DNA of 64,000 nucleotides from contig NZ_LXFV01000058.1 of assembly GCF_002847345.1 (NCBI RefSeq), positions 22,725 through 86,724 of the forward strand. The letters run 5' to 3'. The stretch is from Pectobacterium peruviense. Its GTDB lineage: Bacteria; Pseudomonadota; Gammaproteobacteria; Enterobacterales; Enterobacteriaceae. Shown here one piece after another: positions 47,569 to 56,617 of the stretch; the first letter of the stretch is position 1; every line of letters begins with the position of its first letter. The notes under the pieces were generated by a model. It ran no database searches. It saw only the letters and a list, made by a program, of their open reading frames with translations, and was not told the DNA's origin. The translations under genes were made by a program, and so were the position numbers.

Positions 47569-48777
47569 TCAGCCATAGGTCGGCATAAACTCGCCGCCGG
47601 ATACCGTCTGAGGCTTACCTTGCTGCCAATAAGGTGACAGGGTGCGCAGCCGTTCAATAATCGGCGGTAGTGCCGTAATCACCTGATCGATCTCTTTCTC
47701 GCGTGTGTAGCGCGACAGCGAAAAACGAATGCTGCCGTGAGCGGCCGTATAAGGAATATTCATAGCGCGCATCACATGGGAGGGTTCGAGTGAGCCGGAC
47801 GTGCAGGCGCTGCCGCTGGAGGCGGCAATACCGACATGATTGAGCAGCAGCAGAATGGCTTCTCCCTCAATAAACTCGAAGGCAATATTGAGCGTATTGG
47901 GCGTGCGTGGTTGCCCCTCGCCCATCACGATTACGCTGGGAATCACCTGCGCCAGCCCCTTTTGTAAACGGTCACGCAGGGGTTCCACCGCCGCACTCAT
48001 CATCGGTAAATGCACGTCCGCCAATTCACAGGCACTGCCCATGCCGACAATACCCGCAATATTCTCAGTGCCGGCACGGCGTCCACGCTCTTGATGCCCA
48101 CCGCGCAGCAGCGGGCGAAACCGAGTAGAGCGGCGTAGGTAGAGGCATCCAACCCCTTTCGGGCCATGAATTTTGTGCGCCGAACAAGACAACATGTCGA
48201 TGTCACAGCTCGACAACACGATAGGGATTTTCCCGACCGCCTGTACCGCGTCACAGTGAAATAACGCCCCCTGTGCATGTGCCAGCGATGCCATTTCACG
48301 CACAGGAAACAATACGCCGGTTTCGTTATTCGCCCACATCATCGTCACCAGCGCGACACGGTCACTCAGCAGGGCGCGGTATTGCGCCATATCCAGTTCG
48401 CCCTGCGCAGAAACACCAACCTGATGAATGGTATAGCCTTGTCTGGCAAGGTGTTCACAGACTTCCAGAGTGGCGGGATGTTCCACCGCGCTAGTGATGA
48501 TCTCACGCCGTTCCGGTGCCAACGCCACGGCGGAATGGATGGCGGTGGACGTTGCTTCAGTGGCACACGATGTGAAGATGATTTCGCTGTCATAACGTGC
48601 GCCTAGCAGGCTGGCAACCTGCTGCCGCGCTTTCTCCAGCGCCCCGCGACAGGGCGTGCCGAAATCATGAATCGACGACGGATTACCGTAATAATCAGTC
48701 AGGAATGGCATCATGGCTTCCAGCACCATCGGATCGAGACGAGTGGTGGCATTGTTATCGAGATAAATGTTTTTCAT
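47569..48777 (-). CDS. nifS: NifS, cysteine desulfurase
   Basis: Pyridoxal-phosphate enzyme that releases sulphur from cysteine for nitrogenase Fe-S clusters. The 402-residue product starts [18 protein letters not shown]. It has the PLP lysine in [17 protein letters not shown] and the active-site cysteine loop [17 protein letters not shown]. It lies between nifU and nifV in the operon, 30 bp after nifU. Confidence 0.97.
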   Translation of the reverse strand: MKNIYLDNNATTRLDPMVLEAMMPFLTDYYGNPSSIHDFGTPCRGALEKARQQVASLLGARYDSEIIFTSCATEATSTAIHSAVALAPERREIITSAVEHPATLEVCEHLARQGYTIHQVGVSAQGELDMAQYRALLSDRVALVTMMWANNETGVLFPVREMASLAHAQGALFHCDAVQAVGKIPIVLSSCDIDMLSCSAHKIHGPKGVGCLYLRRSTRFRPLLRGGHQERGRRAGTENIAGIVGMGSACELADVHLPMMSAAVEPLRDRLQKGLAQVIPSVIVMGEGQPRTPNTLNIAFEFIEGEAILLLLNHVGIAASSGSACTSGSLEPSHVMRAMNIPYTAAHGSIRFSLSRYTREKEIDQVITALPPIIERLRTLSPYWQQGKPQTVSGGEFMPTYG

Positions 48778-48807
48778 GTGCGCTGCCTCGCTGAACAGTC
48801 AATAAGC

Positions 48808-49647
48808 TCACGCGGCCTGTGCCGCAACCACTTCCATATAGCGCCCCGTGCGCTCCACCAGCTTTTGTTGCAGCCAGGCCAGCGTCATGTCGGTCATCAT
48901 GCATCCCTGGCAACTGCCAGACAGGCTGACCGTCACCTGATGGTCGCTGACGTTGAGTAGCGCCATGTCACCGCCATCAGCCTGAATATACGGACGCAGT
49001 TCCGCCACCACGTCAGCGACCAGCCGCCACGCGGAAGTCTCTGCCTCCGGCACCTTGAATTTTTCAGGCAGCGCCGCCTGTTCTTCGATAATTGCCGCCA
49101 ATGCCAGCTCGATCTTTTCATGGCACGCCGTGCAACCGCCGCCCGCTTTGGTGTAGTTGATTACCTCTTCCAAGGTGGTCAAGCCATTCGTCACCACCGC
49201 ACGACGAATCTGGCCTTCATCCACGGCGAAGCATTTGCAAATCAGCGCCCCTTCCTCATGGTCATCCTCCAGCGTCTCACCCCGGTAATTGGCGATAGCC
49301 GCACGTAGCGCTTCCTGCCCCATCACAGAACAGTGCATTTTTTCTGGCGGCAGCCCATCGAGATAATCTGCGATTTGCTGATTGGTGACCTGCTCCGCCT
49401 CATGCAGAGTGCGGCCAATAATCAACTCAGTCAGCGCCGAGGAGGAAGCAATCGCGCTCCCGCAGCCGAAGGTTTGAAAACCGGCCTCCTGAATGGTTTC
49501 CGTGCCCGGATCCACACGCAGCATCAACCGTAAGGCATCGCCGCAACTGAGCGAGCCGACATCACCCACGGCATTCGCCTGCTCCACCACGCGGGCGTTA
49601 CGCGGGTTAAAAAAATGGTCTTTCACTTTCTCGGAATAGTTCCACAT
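48808..49647 (-). CDS. nifU: NifU, Fe-S cluster scaffold
   Basis: Scaffold on which NifS sulphur and iron are assembled. The 279-residue product has three parts: an IscU-like domain ([36 protein letters not shown]), a central [2Fe-2S] domain with [15 protein letters not shown] and [11 protein letters not shown], and a C-terminal Nfu domain with [14 protein letters not shown]. It is the first gene of nifUSVWZM. Confidence 0.97.
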   Translation of the reverse strand: MWNYSEKVKDHFFNPRNARVVEQANAVGDVGSLSCGDALRLMLRVDPGTETIQEAGFQTFGCGSAIASSSALTELIIGRTLHEAEQVTNQQIADYLDGLPPEKMHCSVMGQEALRAAIANYRGETLEDDHEEGALICKCFAVDEGQIRRAVVTNGLTTLEEVINYTKAGGGCTACHEKIELALAAIIEEQAALPEKFKVPEAETSAWRLVADVVAELRPYIQADGGDMALLNVSDHQVTVSLSGSCQGCMMTDMTLAWLQQKLVERTGRYMEVVAAQAA

Positions 49648-49732
49648 GCTCTCAGCTCCCTACGATGCAGATAAGCAGAACCCTAAGGCTCCGGCCCCCG
49701 CATAGGCGTTATGGACGGGTTAGCTCAAAACA

Positions 49733-49748
49733 AGCAAATGTGATGCCA
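49733..49748 (-). promoter_or_regulatory. Sigma-54 promoter of nifUSVWZM
   Basis: Minus-strand TGGCATCACATTTGCT, with correct spacing of GGC and GC. Expected start near 49722, 75 bases before nifU. Confidence 0.88.
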
Positions 49749-49793
49749 TTCACAAAAACACATTACAATCAATGTGATGGGGGAATTCGCTAT

Positions 49794-49822
49794 AAAAAAA
49801 ACCGCGATGAATGTCGCGGTTT
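49794..49822 (-). terminator. Rho-independent terminator of nifENX
   Basis: Perfect 9-bp stem AAACCGCGA/TCGCGGTTT with a 6-base loop. On the minus strand it is followed by a run of T, 52 bp after the nifX stop. Confidence 0.93.
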
Positions 49823-49832
49823 ATGTCGGTTT

Positions 49833-49848
49833 TGTCGTACAGACGACA
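49833..49848. promoter_or_regulatory. NifA upstream activator site for nifU
   Basis: TGTCGTACAGACGACA: TGT-N10-ACA with extended dyad symmetry, about 118 bp upstream of the expected nifU transcript start. It lies between the nifX stop and the nifENX terminator. Confidence 0.87.
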
Positions 49849-49873
49849 TTGTTGCGGGTTATGCCGTAATGAT

Positions 49874-50341
49874 TCAGGAGGCGTCATCTTCCTCACGCCA
49901 TTCGGTTTCCACCATCAGTTGTTGGAAGCGATCCGGATCCCGTTGGCGACGTCGGGTAGCTTGTTCACTATCCACCCAGCATTGTTGGATTTGCTGCAAT
50001 AGCTGTGCAATGGAGGTCGCTTCTGGCACGCGGATGGCGCGAACGCCGACCTGCAACAATTGACGGAATACCGTCTCGCCAATCGCCACACAATAAAGGG
50101 TGACACACTCTTCCAATGCACTGATACGGCTGGCGAGTTTGTCTTCGCCATGCCCGTATTCCACGTTAAAATCCACCACCTTCAGCAGCTTGACCTCATG
50201 TTGTTTGACGCCATAAACCACCAGACGTGGCGTCGCGCCAAAATGCTGGTCCACATGGTGGTAATCTGAGCTGGCGAAAGCGACTTGCATCGACCACACC
50301 GCTGAACTGATGGTGCTGAGATTGCGGTTAACATGCTGCAT
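49874..50341 (-). CDS. nifX: NifX, FeMo-cofactor intermediate carrier
   Basis: NifX binds NifB-co and VK-cluster intermediates between NifB and NifEN. The 155-residue product carries the dinitrogenase cofactor-binding domain: WSMQVAFASSDYHHVDQHFG, RLVVYGVKQHEVKLLKVVD, then CVTLYCVAIGETVFRQLLQVG. A charged C-terminal tail follows. The start overlaps the end of nifN by 14 bp. It is the last gene of nifENX. Confidence 0.95.
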   Translation of the reverse strand: MQHVNRNLSTISSAVWSMQVAFASSDYHHVDQHFGATPRLVVYGVKQHEVKLLKVVDFNVEYGHGEDKLASRISALEECVTLYCVAIGETVFRQLLQVGVRAIRVPEATSIAQLLQQIQQCWVDSEQATRRRQRDPDRFQQLMVETEWREEDDAS

Positions 50342-51713
50342 GTTCCACCCCCTGACGCCTCACTGCCGGAAATTGCTGACGCAGTGGCGAGTGATAAGCA
50401 GGCACCGGATGATGTTCATTCAGCAACCGATTCGCCAATTCGAACAGCGTATCGCGCATGCCTGCATATCCTTGGCGCACACGACGAAATTCGCCAAGAC
50501 GGTCATATATGGGAAACCCAGCACGAATCAGCGGAATACCAGATTGCTCAGCCAACCCTGCAGCATGAGAATTGGCGACCAGCAGATGCGCGGGGGTTTT
50601 AATCAGCAGATCCTGCATATCCTCCAGATCGCCGATCAGAACCTGCTCAACCGGCAGATTCAGTAACCCAGGTTGGCTCACGGGCGCGACCACAGGTCCC
50701 GGCACCATGCCTTGGCTAAGGGCGAAGTCGCTCCAGGCCGCCAGCACATCCCCCTCTGCGGCCAACGCGATGGCTTTATCCTGTAATGCCATATGACAAT
50801 CGATCATCGCATCCTGCAACTGACCTCGCTGACGGTCAATCCAGGCCGGTACGTCACGCCCAGAAAGCTGTTGCAGGTGATGGATAAAAGCATCCATAGT
50901 CGCAAGCGTCATCAGGTGCGGTAAATTTAATGCCACGCCACGACTGCGTTGCGCCAGTAAACCCGCCGCACGCTGGAGCGACACACCCAGCGTGATGGTG
51001 CTCAGGCTTTGCCCCATCTGTTCAATATTGCGTAACACCGCCCCGCCTTGGGTAACAGATTGGTAATCGCCACTCGCGAGATGACCATCCAACGACTGTG
51101 ACAGATCCGGTAGCAGTATCGGTTGCAGGCCAAACGCCTCGACATAGCTGCGGATAAGCTCCACATCCCCCGGCGTAAACACATGGCTGAGTAGCAAGTT
51201 AACGCGGCGGTTGCGCATACCTGCGGGCGGTTTTTCTGGGATCCATTGTGCAATCACCCCTTCCAGCACTGCGCTGTAGCCATTTTCTAGCGACCCATAG
51301 AAATCTGGCGTATTGACCGTGAGCAACGCTATCGATTTAAAACGCGGATTATCAGCGCGGAATTCGCTTACCGCTCGCGTCATATCGCTGCCTTGTGCTT
51401 CCGACAAGCCAGTACTGATGATCACAATCGCCTTAGGTGCATTGCGCTGACACAACGTGGTCAAGGCCGTCAAAATATTGCTGTCTGACCCCATCACCGT
51501 CGTGGTTGGATCCATGGCGGTGGACTGTAGCGGAATGGGATCGTGAAAATGCTGAATAAAAAACACCTTGGCAAAGGCGCTGCAACCCTGAGCGCCATGA
51601 ACCAGAGGAATGCAGTGTTCGATGCCCTGACTGGCCAGAATCGCCCCCAGAGGCTGCCCGCTTTTAATTGGACTGGTCGCCAGCGGCTTTTTGTTACGAA
51701 TAACCTGAGCCAT
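50328..51713 (-). CDS. nifN: NifN, FeMo-cofactor scaffold beta subunit
   Basis: With NifE it forms the NifEN scaffold where the cofactor precursor receives Mo and homocitrate. The 461-residue product is a NifK-like oxidoreductase with the cluster motif around QGIEHCIPLVHGAQGCSAFA and the NTPDFYGSLENGYSAVLEG region. It is 9 bp after nifE and overlaps nifX. Confidence 0.96.
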   Translation of the reverse strand: MAQVIRNKKPLATSPIKSGQPLGAILASQGIEHCIPLVHGAQGCSAFAKVFFIQHFHDPIPLQSTAMDPTTTVMGSDSNILTALTTLCQRNAPKAIVIISTGLSEAQGSDMTRAVSEFRADNPRFKSIALLTVNTPDFYGSLENGYSAVLEGVIAQWIPEKPPAGMRNRRVNLLLSHVFTPGDVELIRSYVEAFGLQPILLPDLSQSLDGHLASGDYQSVTQGGAVLRNIEQMGQSLSTITLGVSLQRAAGLLAQRSRGVALNLPHLMTLATMDAFIHHLQQLSGRDVPAWIDRQRGQLQDAMIDCHMALQDKAIALAAEGDVLAAWSDFALSQGMVPGPVVAPVSQPGLLNLPVEQVLIGDLEDMQDLLIKTPAHLLVANSHAAGLAEQSGIPLIRAGFPIYDRLGEFRRVRQGYAGMRDTLFELANRLLNEHHPVPAYHSPLRQQFPAVRRQGVEHAAC

Positions 51714-51722
51714 AGTTTGCTC

Positions 51723-53096
51723 CTAATGCCAGGGGGCACGTTGATGAGTCTGCGCCCAAATCGGGCTTTCCAGCGTCAGGCATAGCTGTTCCGCCAGCGT
51801 CACAATACCGCGATACCCTGCGTAGGCGTGCTCGCGCTCCTGATTGATATCGAGAAATGGCAACCGAGCCTTATAGGCGGTGTACATGTTGCGTCCCCCG
51901 GCGATCATCAGGTCAGCGCCATAGCGATACGCCACATCCAGCAAGGTGCGCGCATTCCCCTCATCCAGCATGATGGCATCATCCCCCATCAGTTCGCGGA
52001 TACGCTGTTTGTCTTCCTCGGTAGATTTACGTGTCCCAGTCGCCACCACGATCATACCGAGATCCTGCAAAGCCGAGACCACCGACCAGGATTTTACGCC
52101 TCCGGTATAGAGCAGTACCTTGCGCCCTTGCAGGCGTTCACGATACGGAGCCAACGCCTGTTGCGCCGTCGCTTCTTCTCGCGCAATCACGGTTTCCGTA
52201 CGCTGCATCAGGTCGGGATCGTCTAACATGCCCGCGAGCTGGCGCAGCGCATCGGACATGGCACGCACACCATAGAAGCTGCCTTCAAACCACGGCGTGC
52301 CATAACGTTGTTCCAGCGTGCGCGCCACGTTGATCAACGCACGCGAACACACCAGCATGTTGACCTGAGCGCGATGCATCGTCTGGATTTCGGCAAAGCG
52401 CCCATCGCCGGATAAATTGCCCAACACGCGGATACCCAGCTCATCCAGCAGCGGCTGCACATGCCAAAATTCGCCAGCAATGTTGAACTCACCAATCAAG
52501 CCAATATCGTGACGCTGTGCAGGGGAAAACGGTGTGTCATCCCGCCACGGCGCAGGCTCACGCGTCCCAATCACCTGTTTTACCATCACTTCTCCTGCCA
52601 GACGGTTACCCAGATTCTTGCTGCCGTAGAATCCGGCGGCATCCACCGCAATCACCGGAACCCCTACTGCGACTGACGCTGCCCGGCACACCGCCTCAAT
52701 ATCATCGCCCTCCATCGCCGGGACACAGGTGTTGTAGATAAAAACGGCGGCAGGGTCGTATCGCTCCACGATATGGCGCACGGCATGAAACAGCCGCCGT
52801 TCACCACGCCCCATGATCACATCCTGCTCGTTGAGGTCGGTGGTAAACCCCAAACGATTGATCGCTGGCCCGGAACTTTGGCTACCACGGTTATCCCATG
52901 AACTGCCCGCGCAACCGATAGGGCCATGCACCAGATGGGCAACATCCGCCAGCGGCAGCAGCGTAATTTGCGCCCCATCAAACGCACAGCCGCCTGCCGT
53001 CGCGCCAGGTTTAGGCGCACTGCATCCCGATTTTTGTTTATGGTTATGTTCGCAGGCGGGCTCATCGAGCAACGCCAAAATTTCATTTCCCTTCAT
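51723..53096 (-). CDS. nifE: NifE, FeMo-cofactor scaffold alpha subunit
   Basis: Partner of NifN in the cofactor assembly scaffold. The 457-residue product is a NifD paralogue with [18 protein letters not shown] and the Cys in [19 protein letters not shown]. It begins [20 protein letters not shown], as in Klebsiella. This ATG at 53096 lies after the predicted transcript start near 53128, so the open frame to 53129 is not used. The gene upstream is the inserted TetR/MFS cassette rather than nifY. Confidence 0.97.
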   Translation of the reverse strand: MKGNEILALLDEPACEHNHKQKSGCSAPKPGATAGGCAFDGAQITLLPLADVAHLVHGPIGCAGSSWDNRGSQSSGPAINRLGFTTDLNEQDVIMGRGERRLFHAVRHIVERYDPAAVFIYNTCVPAMEGDDIEAVCRAASVAVGVPVIAVDAAGFYGSKNLGNRLAGEVMVKQVIGTREPAPWRDDTPFSPAQRHDIGLIGEFNIAGEFWHVQPLLDELGIRVLGNLSGDGRFAEIQTMHRAQVNMLVCSRALINVARTLEQRYGTPWFEGSFYGVRAMSDALRQLAGMLDDPDLMQRTETVIAREEATAQQALAPYRERLQGRKVLLYTGGVKSWSVVSALQDLGMIVVATGTRKSTEEDKQRIRELMGDDAIMLDEGNARTLLDVAYRYGADLMIAGGRNMYTAYKARLPFLDINQEREHAYAGYRGIVTLAEQLCLTLESPIWAQTHQRAPWH

Positions 53097-53138
53097 TTTG
53101 CCCTCGTCGAGTCGGTTGACCTTACTCAACTCTTTTTG

Positions 53139-53154
53139 TGCAATTCACAGGCCA
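53139..53154 (-). promoter_or_regulatory. Sigma-54 promoter of nifENX
   Basis: Minus-strand TGGCCTGTGAATTGCA with correct GG/GC spacing. Expected start near 53128, about 32 bases before nifE. Confidence 0.88.
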
Positions 53155-53196
53155 TAAATTAATTTATTAATTTCAATCAGATAGGTTTTTCGCCTT

Positions 53197-53212
53197 TGTA
53201 ACAAAGGCGACA
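53197..53212. promoter_or_regulatory. NifA upstream activator site for nifENX
   Basis: TGTAACAAAGGCGACA: TGT-N10-ACA about 76 bp upstream of the expected start. It overlaps a small hairpin (CGCCTTT/AAAGGCG). Confidence 0.75.
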
Positions 53213-53385
53213 ATAGCGGAATATTGAGGGGGAGTGGTGTTACTGGACTCCATTTGGGAAATGGAAAATATTGTACGTTACGGTTGTTTTTTGTACTGAC
53301 TAACAGCAATTGATCAAGCAGATAGAACAACACGATTAGGGTCAGACACATCGAAGACAGAACCGCATACGGGTTTGATTACACG

Positions 53386-53994
53386 CTACAAACGTGCGGT
53401 GTCCCATAATTTCATTATTTGCGCGATGCCCCGTAGTGTCTCTTTCAGCGGCACATTATCCCGGGCGAGCGTCGATATTCCCACCAGAAAACTGTCAAAA
53501 CAGACCGCCAGGGAAAGGGTGTCCTCACCATTAACAAGCTCACCGCTGTTTATGCCTCTCTGTAAGCAATTCTTTATTCCCTCCCTGGTGTGACGCCTTG
53601 ACTCAGCAAGGGGCTTCAGGAGATCCCCGTTTTCATCAGAGCATAGGGGCATTACGCTCAGCGCAACCATACATCCCCGGGGATGACCGGGTTCATACTG
53701 CATTTTTGCCGAATTCGTTAATGCCATCTCCAGCGCCTGTCGTGGAGGCAGGTTGGGATCCCAAAGCGATGATGTTACCTGTGCATGTGTTTTCAGATAA
53801 CAATCAACCGCCTCGTTAAAAAGAGAAGCTTTCGAACCAAACGCCGCATAAAAACTGGGCGCACTGATCCCTTTGCCTATCGAGGCCTTCAGATGGGCAA
53901 GTGATGTTGCCTCATAACCCTGTTCCCAGAAAAGATGCATTGCCTGTACGACAGCTTCATCTCTGTCAAACTGCCTTGGTCTGCCTGTTTTCAT
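53386..53994 (-). CDS. TetR-family regulator inside the nif cluster
   Basis: Predicted repressor of the divergent MFS gene. The 202-residue product has the AcrR/TetR start MKTGRPRQFDRDEAVVQAMH and the helix-turn-helix YEATSLAHLKASIGKGISAP followed by SFYAAFGSKASLF. Its C-terminal part (PRGCMVALSVMPLC) is as in the TetR_C_16/YxaF-like group. It is not a nif gene. It is divergent from the transporter, and the 159-bp gap between their starts has a pair of direct repeats. Confidence 0.88.
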   Translation of the reverse strand: MKTGRPRQFDRDEAVVQAMHLFWEQGYEATSLAHLKASIGKGISAPSFYAAFGSKASLFNEAVDCYLKTHAQVTSSLWDPNLPPRQALEMALTNSAKMQYEPGHPRGCMVALSVMPLCSDENGDLLKPLAESRRHTREGIKNCLQRGINSGELVNGEDTLSLAVCFDSFLVGISTLARDNVPLKETLRGIAQIMKLWDTARL

Positions 53995-54011
53995 GATCCT
54001 GCCCTCCTTAA

Positions 54012-54030
54012 ATATATACTAATCGATACA
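54012..54030. promoter_or_regulatory. Candidate TetR operator, copy 1
   Basis: ATATATACTAATCGATACA. A copy with two changed bases lies at 54066-54084. Both contain GATCGATACA-like ends with an ATCGAT core and lie between the divergent tetR and MFS starts. Confidence 0.5.
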
Positions 54031-54065
54031 AAACTCATTGACAACTCTCCCTCCCGACACTCAAC

Positions 54066-54084
54066 ATATATACCGATCGATACA
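54066..54084. promoter_or_regulatory. Candidate TetR operator, copy 2
   Basis: ATATATACCGATCGATACA, a direct repeat of 54012-54030 with 17 of 19 bases identical. Starts are 54 bp apart, close to five helical turns. Confidence 0.5.
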
Positions 54085-54153
54085 TTAATGATCATTTATA
54101 GCTGCCTTGTGAAATCCACGCAGGGTGAGAAACCTTCTGGAGAGTTATTTTAT

Positions 54154-55344
54154 ATGAAAAAACATACGCAAAATGATGGGGCTGATAGCCTGCCTGTTTT
54201 TGCTTTACTGGCACTGGCCATGACGGGTTTCATCTGTATATTGACCGAAACAATCCCAGCGGGTCTTTTGCCTGGCATAAGTTCTGGCCTTAATATATCA
54301 CCATCCGTTGCCGGGCAGATGGTAACCGCTTATGCAGCGGGTTCACTTCTGGCCGCCATTCCCCTGACTATCATGACCCAGGCATGGTCCAGACGCCTGG
54401 TTTTGCTTACCACGGTGGGCGGCTTTCTGCTCTTCAACAGCCTGACGGCTTTATCTGATAGCGTTGTTGTCATTATGTGCGCCCGGTTTCTTGCCGGTGC
54501 GGCTGCTGGGCTGGCATGGAGTTTAATTGCGGGCTATGCAAGAAGAATGGTTGCTCCTCCACTTCAGGGACGGGCTCTTACGCTGGCAATGATTGGTACC
54601 CCTGTCGCACTTTCCCTCGGCGTGCCTGCAGGAACCTGGCTGGGGGATCTCCTGGGGTGGCGTCTGACTTTCGCCGTTATGTCCGGATTATCCGTGGCAC
54701 TGATGGCCTGGATCATTCTGGCTGTGCCTGATTATCCAGGGCAGGCCACCCGGCAAAAAATGCGTCTCACTTCTGTCCTGTTGATCCCCGGTATCCGTCC
54801 TATTCTGGGAGTGGTTTTGACCTGGATGCTTGCGCACAATATTTTGTATACCTATATCGCCCCTTTCCTGTCCCAGGCAGGGCTTTCATCAAGCGTGGAT
54901 ATTGTCCTGCTGGTTTTTGGCCTGGCTGCGATGGTCGGGATTTTCATCACCGGTAGGGTGATAGACTCCGGCCTGCGTATTGCCGTGCTTCTTTCACTTT
55001 CAGTATTCGCCCTTGTTTCGATCATTTTTGGTATTTCTGCCACGTCCCCCGCCGTGATTTATCCCGGAATAGCAGTCTGGGGCCTGACGTTCGGAGGCGC
55101 TGCAACATTACTGCAAACAGCCCTGGCAGATACGGCGGGTGAGCATGCTGATATTGCGCTTTCAATGAATGTGGTGACCTGGAATAGCGCTATCGCTCTT
55201 GGTGGCCTTACAGGCGGGCTTCTGCTCAGACATGAAGGAGCCAGTTCTTTACCCTGGGCCCTACTTGCTCTATTAATCGTTGCTCTGATTATTGCCTTTC
55301 GTGCCAAGAACCATGGATTCCCTGCGGGGGAGCGCTCATCGTAA
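54154..55344 (+). CDS. MFS transporter (AraJ/sugar-efflux-like) inside the nif cluster
   Basis: Predicted inner-membrane exporter with about twelve membrane segments. The first is PVFALLALAMTGFICILTET, followed by the family motif IPAGLLPGISSGLNISPSVA; later segments include VLLVFGLAAMVGIFITGRVI. This pattern is that of the arabinose-efflux/YdhP group. The start is placed at ATG 54154 (MKKHTQNDG, 396 aa); the frame upstream to 53935 overlaps tetR and both candidate operators. It has no known role in nitrogen fixation. Confidence 0.87.
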   Translation: MKKHTQNDGADSLPVFALLALAMTGFICILTETIPAGLLPGISSGLNISPSVAGQMVTAYAAGSLLAAIPLTIMTQAWSRRLVLLTTVGGFLLFNSLTALSDSVVVIMCARFLAGAAAGLAWSLIAGYARRMVAPPLQGRALTLAMIGTPVALSLGVPAGTWLGDLLGWRLTFAVMSGLSVALMAWIILAVPDYPGQATRQKMRLTSVLLIPGIRPILGVVLTWMLAHNILYTYIAPFLSQAGLSSSVDIVLLVFGLAAMVGIFITGRVIDSGLRIAVLLSLSVFALVSIIFGISATSPAVIYPGIAVWGLTFGGAATLLQTALADTAGEHADIALSMNVVTWNSAIALGGLTGGLLLRHEGASSLPWALLALLIVALIIAFRAKNHGFPAGERSS

Positions 55345-55522
55345 ACAGCTTGATTATATTTTTTCAGGGCGCCATTACTTTCTTATAAGAGGTCGTAAAA
55401 AAGGTCGAGGGGCATGTGTTGGCATGGGTGTGTACACTGGCTACCCGAGGAATGTCCGGCACCGTTGAATCCACTGGTTGTGAAATTTATTAACGACCAA
55501 TAATAGCCCCTCTGTTTTCCAC
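55345..55522. other. Orphan tract after the MFS gene
   Basis: No recognisable gene. It may be the scar end of the cassette that separates nifY from nifE. Short frames exist on both strands but none has a start site or a family I recognise. Confidence 0.4.
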
Positions 55523-55548
55523 AAAAACTACGCTTTCGCGTAGTTTTT
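55523..55548. terminator. Bidirectional terminator between MFS gene and nifY
   Basis: 11-bp stem AAAAACTACGC/GCGTAGTTTTT with a TTTC loop and T/A runs on both sides. It can end the MFS transcript (plus) and nifHDKTY (minus). Confidence 0.9.
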
Positions 55549-55626
55549 TATCCCTGGATATTTTCAGTTGAAGGTTAGATTTTACCCTTAACGTACGATA
55601 ATTTCCGTTTCCCAAACGGAGCCCTT

Positions 55627-55656
55627 ACTTGTGGGCTAAATACTTGCGGGCTAAAA
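55627..55656. repeat. 15-bp tandem duplication at the nifY stop
   Basis: ACTTGTGGGCTAAAT followed directly by ACTTGCGGGCTAAAA (13 of 15 identical). The second copy contains the nifY stop codon. Confidence 0.6.
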
Positions 55657-56313
55657 TATCCGTTCCTCCAGCGGATTGCCTTTTTCCAACCGTTTCGCCA
55701 ACCAGGGTGGGAGACGGTCCGCCATCAGCGCTTGCAGGGCATCGCACTGTGACAGAATAGAGGTGCCCGGTGGGACTTTCATCGGGTGCACATTATGGCG
55801 AATAATGCGCGCTGCCGCTGGACCACCAATCGCTTCGCAAAAGAGCAAATGGCACCCTTCCAACAGTTGCGCACGGATTTCATTCCCCTCTTGTTCCCCT
55901 GACTCGCTAGGGTAACGGCGTAGCCCATGTAGCCAGTACCCCGCCTCGTCACACGCATAGATAAAAAACAGCCGACACTGACCAAAATGTCCGTTGATGG
56001 TCATGCCATCCTGTGACGAAAATGCAGCCAGTAACTGCGGCTGACGTCCCTTCGGCGAGACCACAGCCAGATGCGGTGGCAGTTCGCCCCGCAGGCAAGC
56101 CATCACATCCCGCCAGCGGCTGCGCGTCAGGATCGCGGGATCGCCAGGAAACGTGGCCAGCAGTTGCGGCTGATTCAGGGACATGAGAAACGCCACATCC
56201 AGAGAGACATCCTCCCCCTGATTGAGCCAGTGTAATAACTGCGGTGGCGAGAGTTCCGGCAAGCATTGAATCAGCGCAAACAACCGCCAGAACAGACGAT
56301 CATCATCAGACAT
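55651..56313 (-). CDS. nifY: NifY, nitrogenase MoFe maturation protein
   Basis: NifY binds apo-NifDK and helps cofactor insertion. The 220-residue product has a SAM-like helical N-terminal domain and the cofactor-binding domain of the NifX/NafY family (QDGMTINGHFGQCRLFFIYA; EGCHLLFCEAIGGPAAARII), ending PPWLAKRLEKGNPLEERIF as in Klebsiella NifY. ATG 56313 (MSDDDRLFW) has GGAGGGGAGC just before it; the open frame continues to 56460 inside nifT. It is the last gene of nifHDKTY. Confidence 0.95.
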   Translation of the reverse strand: MSDDDRLFWRLFALIQCLPELSPPQLLHWLNQGEDVSLDVAFLMSLNQPQLLATFPGDPAILTRSRWRDVMACLRGELPPHLAVVSPKGRQPQLLAAFSSQDGMTINGHFGQCRLFFIYACDEAGYWLHGLRRYPSESGEQEGNEIRAQLLEGCHLLFCEAIGGPAAARIIRHNVHPMKVPPGTSILSQCDALQALMADRLPPWLAKRLEKGNPLEERIF

Positions 56314-56326
56314 GCTCCCCTCCTGT

Positions 56327-56545
56327 TCATACCACATCAGGCCGTGTGGCACGTAAACTGATCGGAAAAGCAGGTTTCTCTGCTTGCGGATTAACGTAGT
56401 AACGTTTGCCCCCTTCCAGTTCAACCTCACCACCCCAACGTTCGTGGCTATCGAATTCAATCCCGGTCACTCTCGCTTCCAGATCTTGTTTGGCGATATA
56501 GCAATACAGTTGTGCATTGCGTTCACGAAAAATCACCATCGGCAT
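56327..56545 (-). CDS. nifT: NifT/FixU family protein
   Basis: Small conserved nif protein of unclear role. The 72-residue product starts MPMVIFRERNAQLYCYIAKQ and has VELEGGKRYYVNPQAEKP, the NifT signature. ATG 56545 is preceded by AAAGGAGG. It lies between nifK and nifY, 13 bp before nifY. Confidence 0.94.
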   Translation of the reverse strand: MPMVIFRERNAQLYCYIAKQDLEARVTGIEFDSHERWGGEVELEGGKRYYVNPQAEKPAFPISLRATRPDVV

Positions 56546-56617
56546 CGCGTCCTCCTTTGCTGCATGTGACGGCCCGAACAACGTCGGGCCGATATGGCGG
56601 TCAAAATAACCACACGA

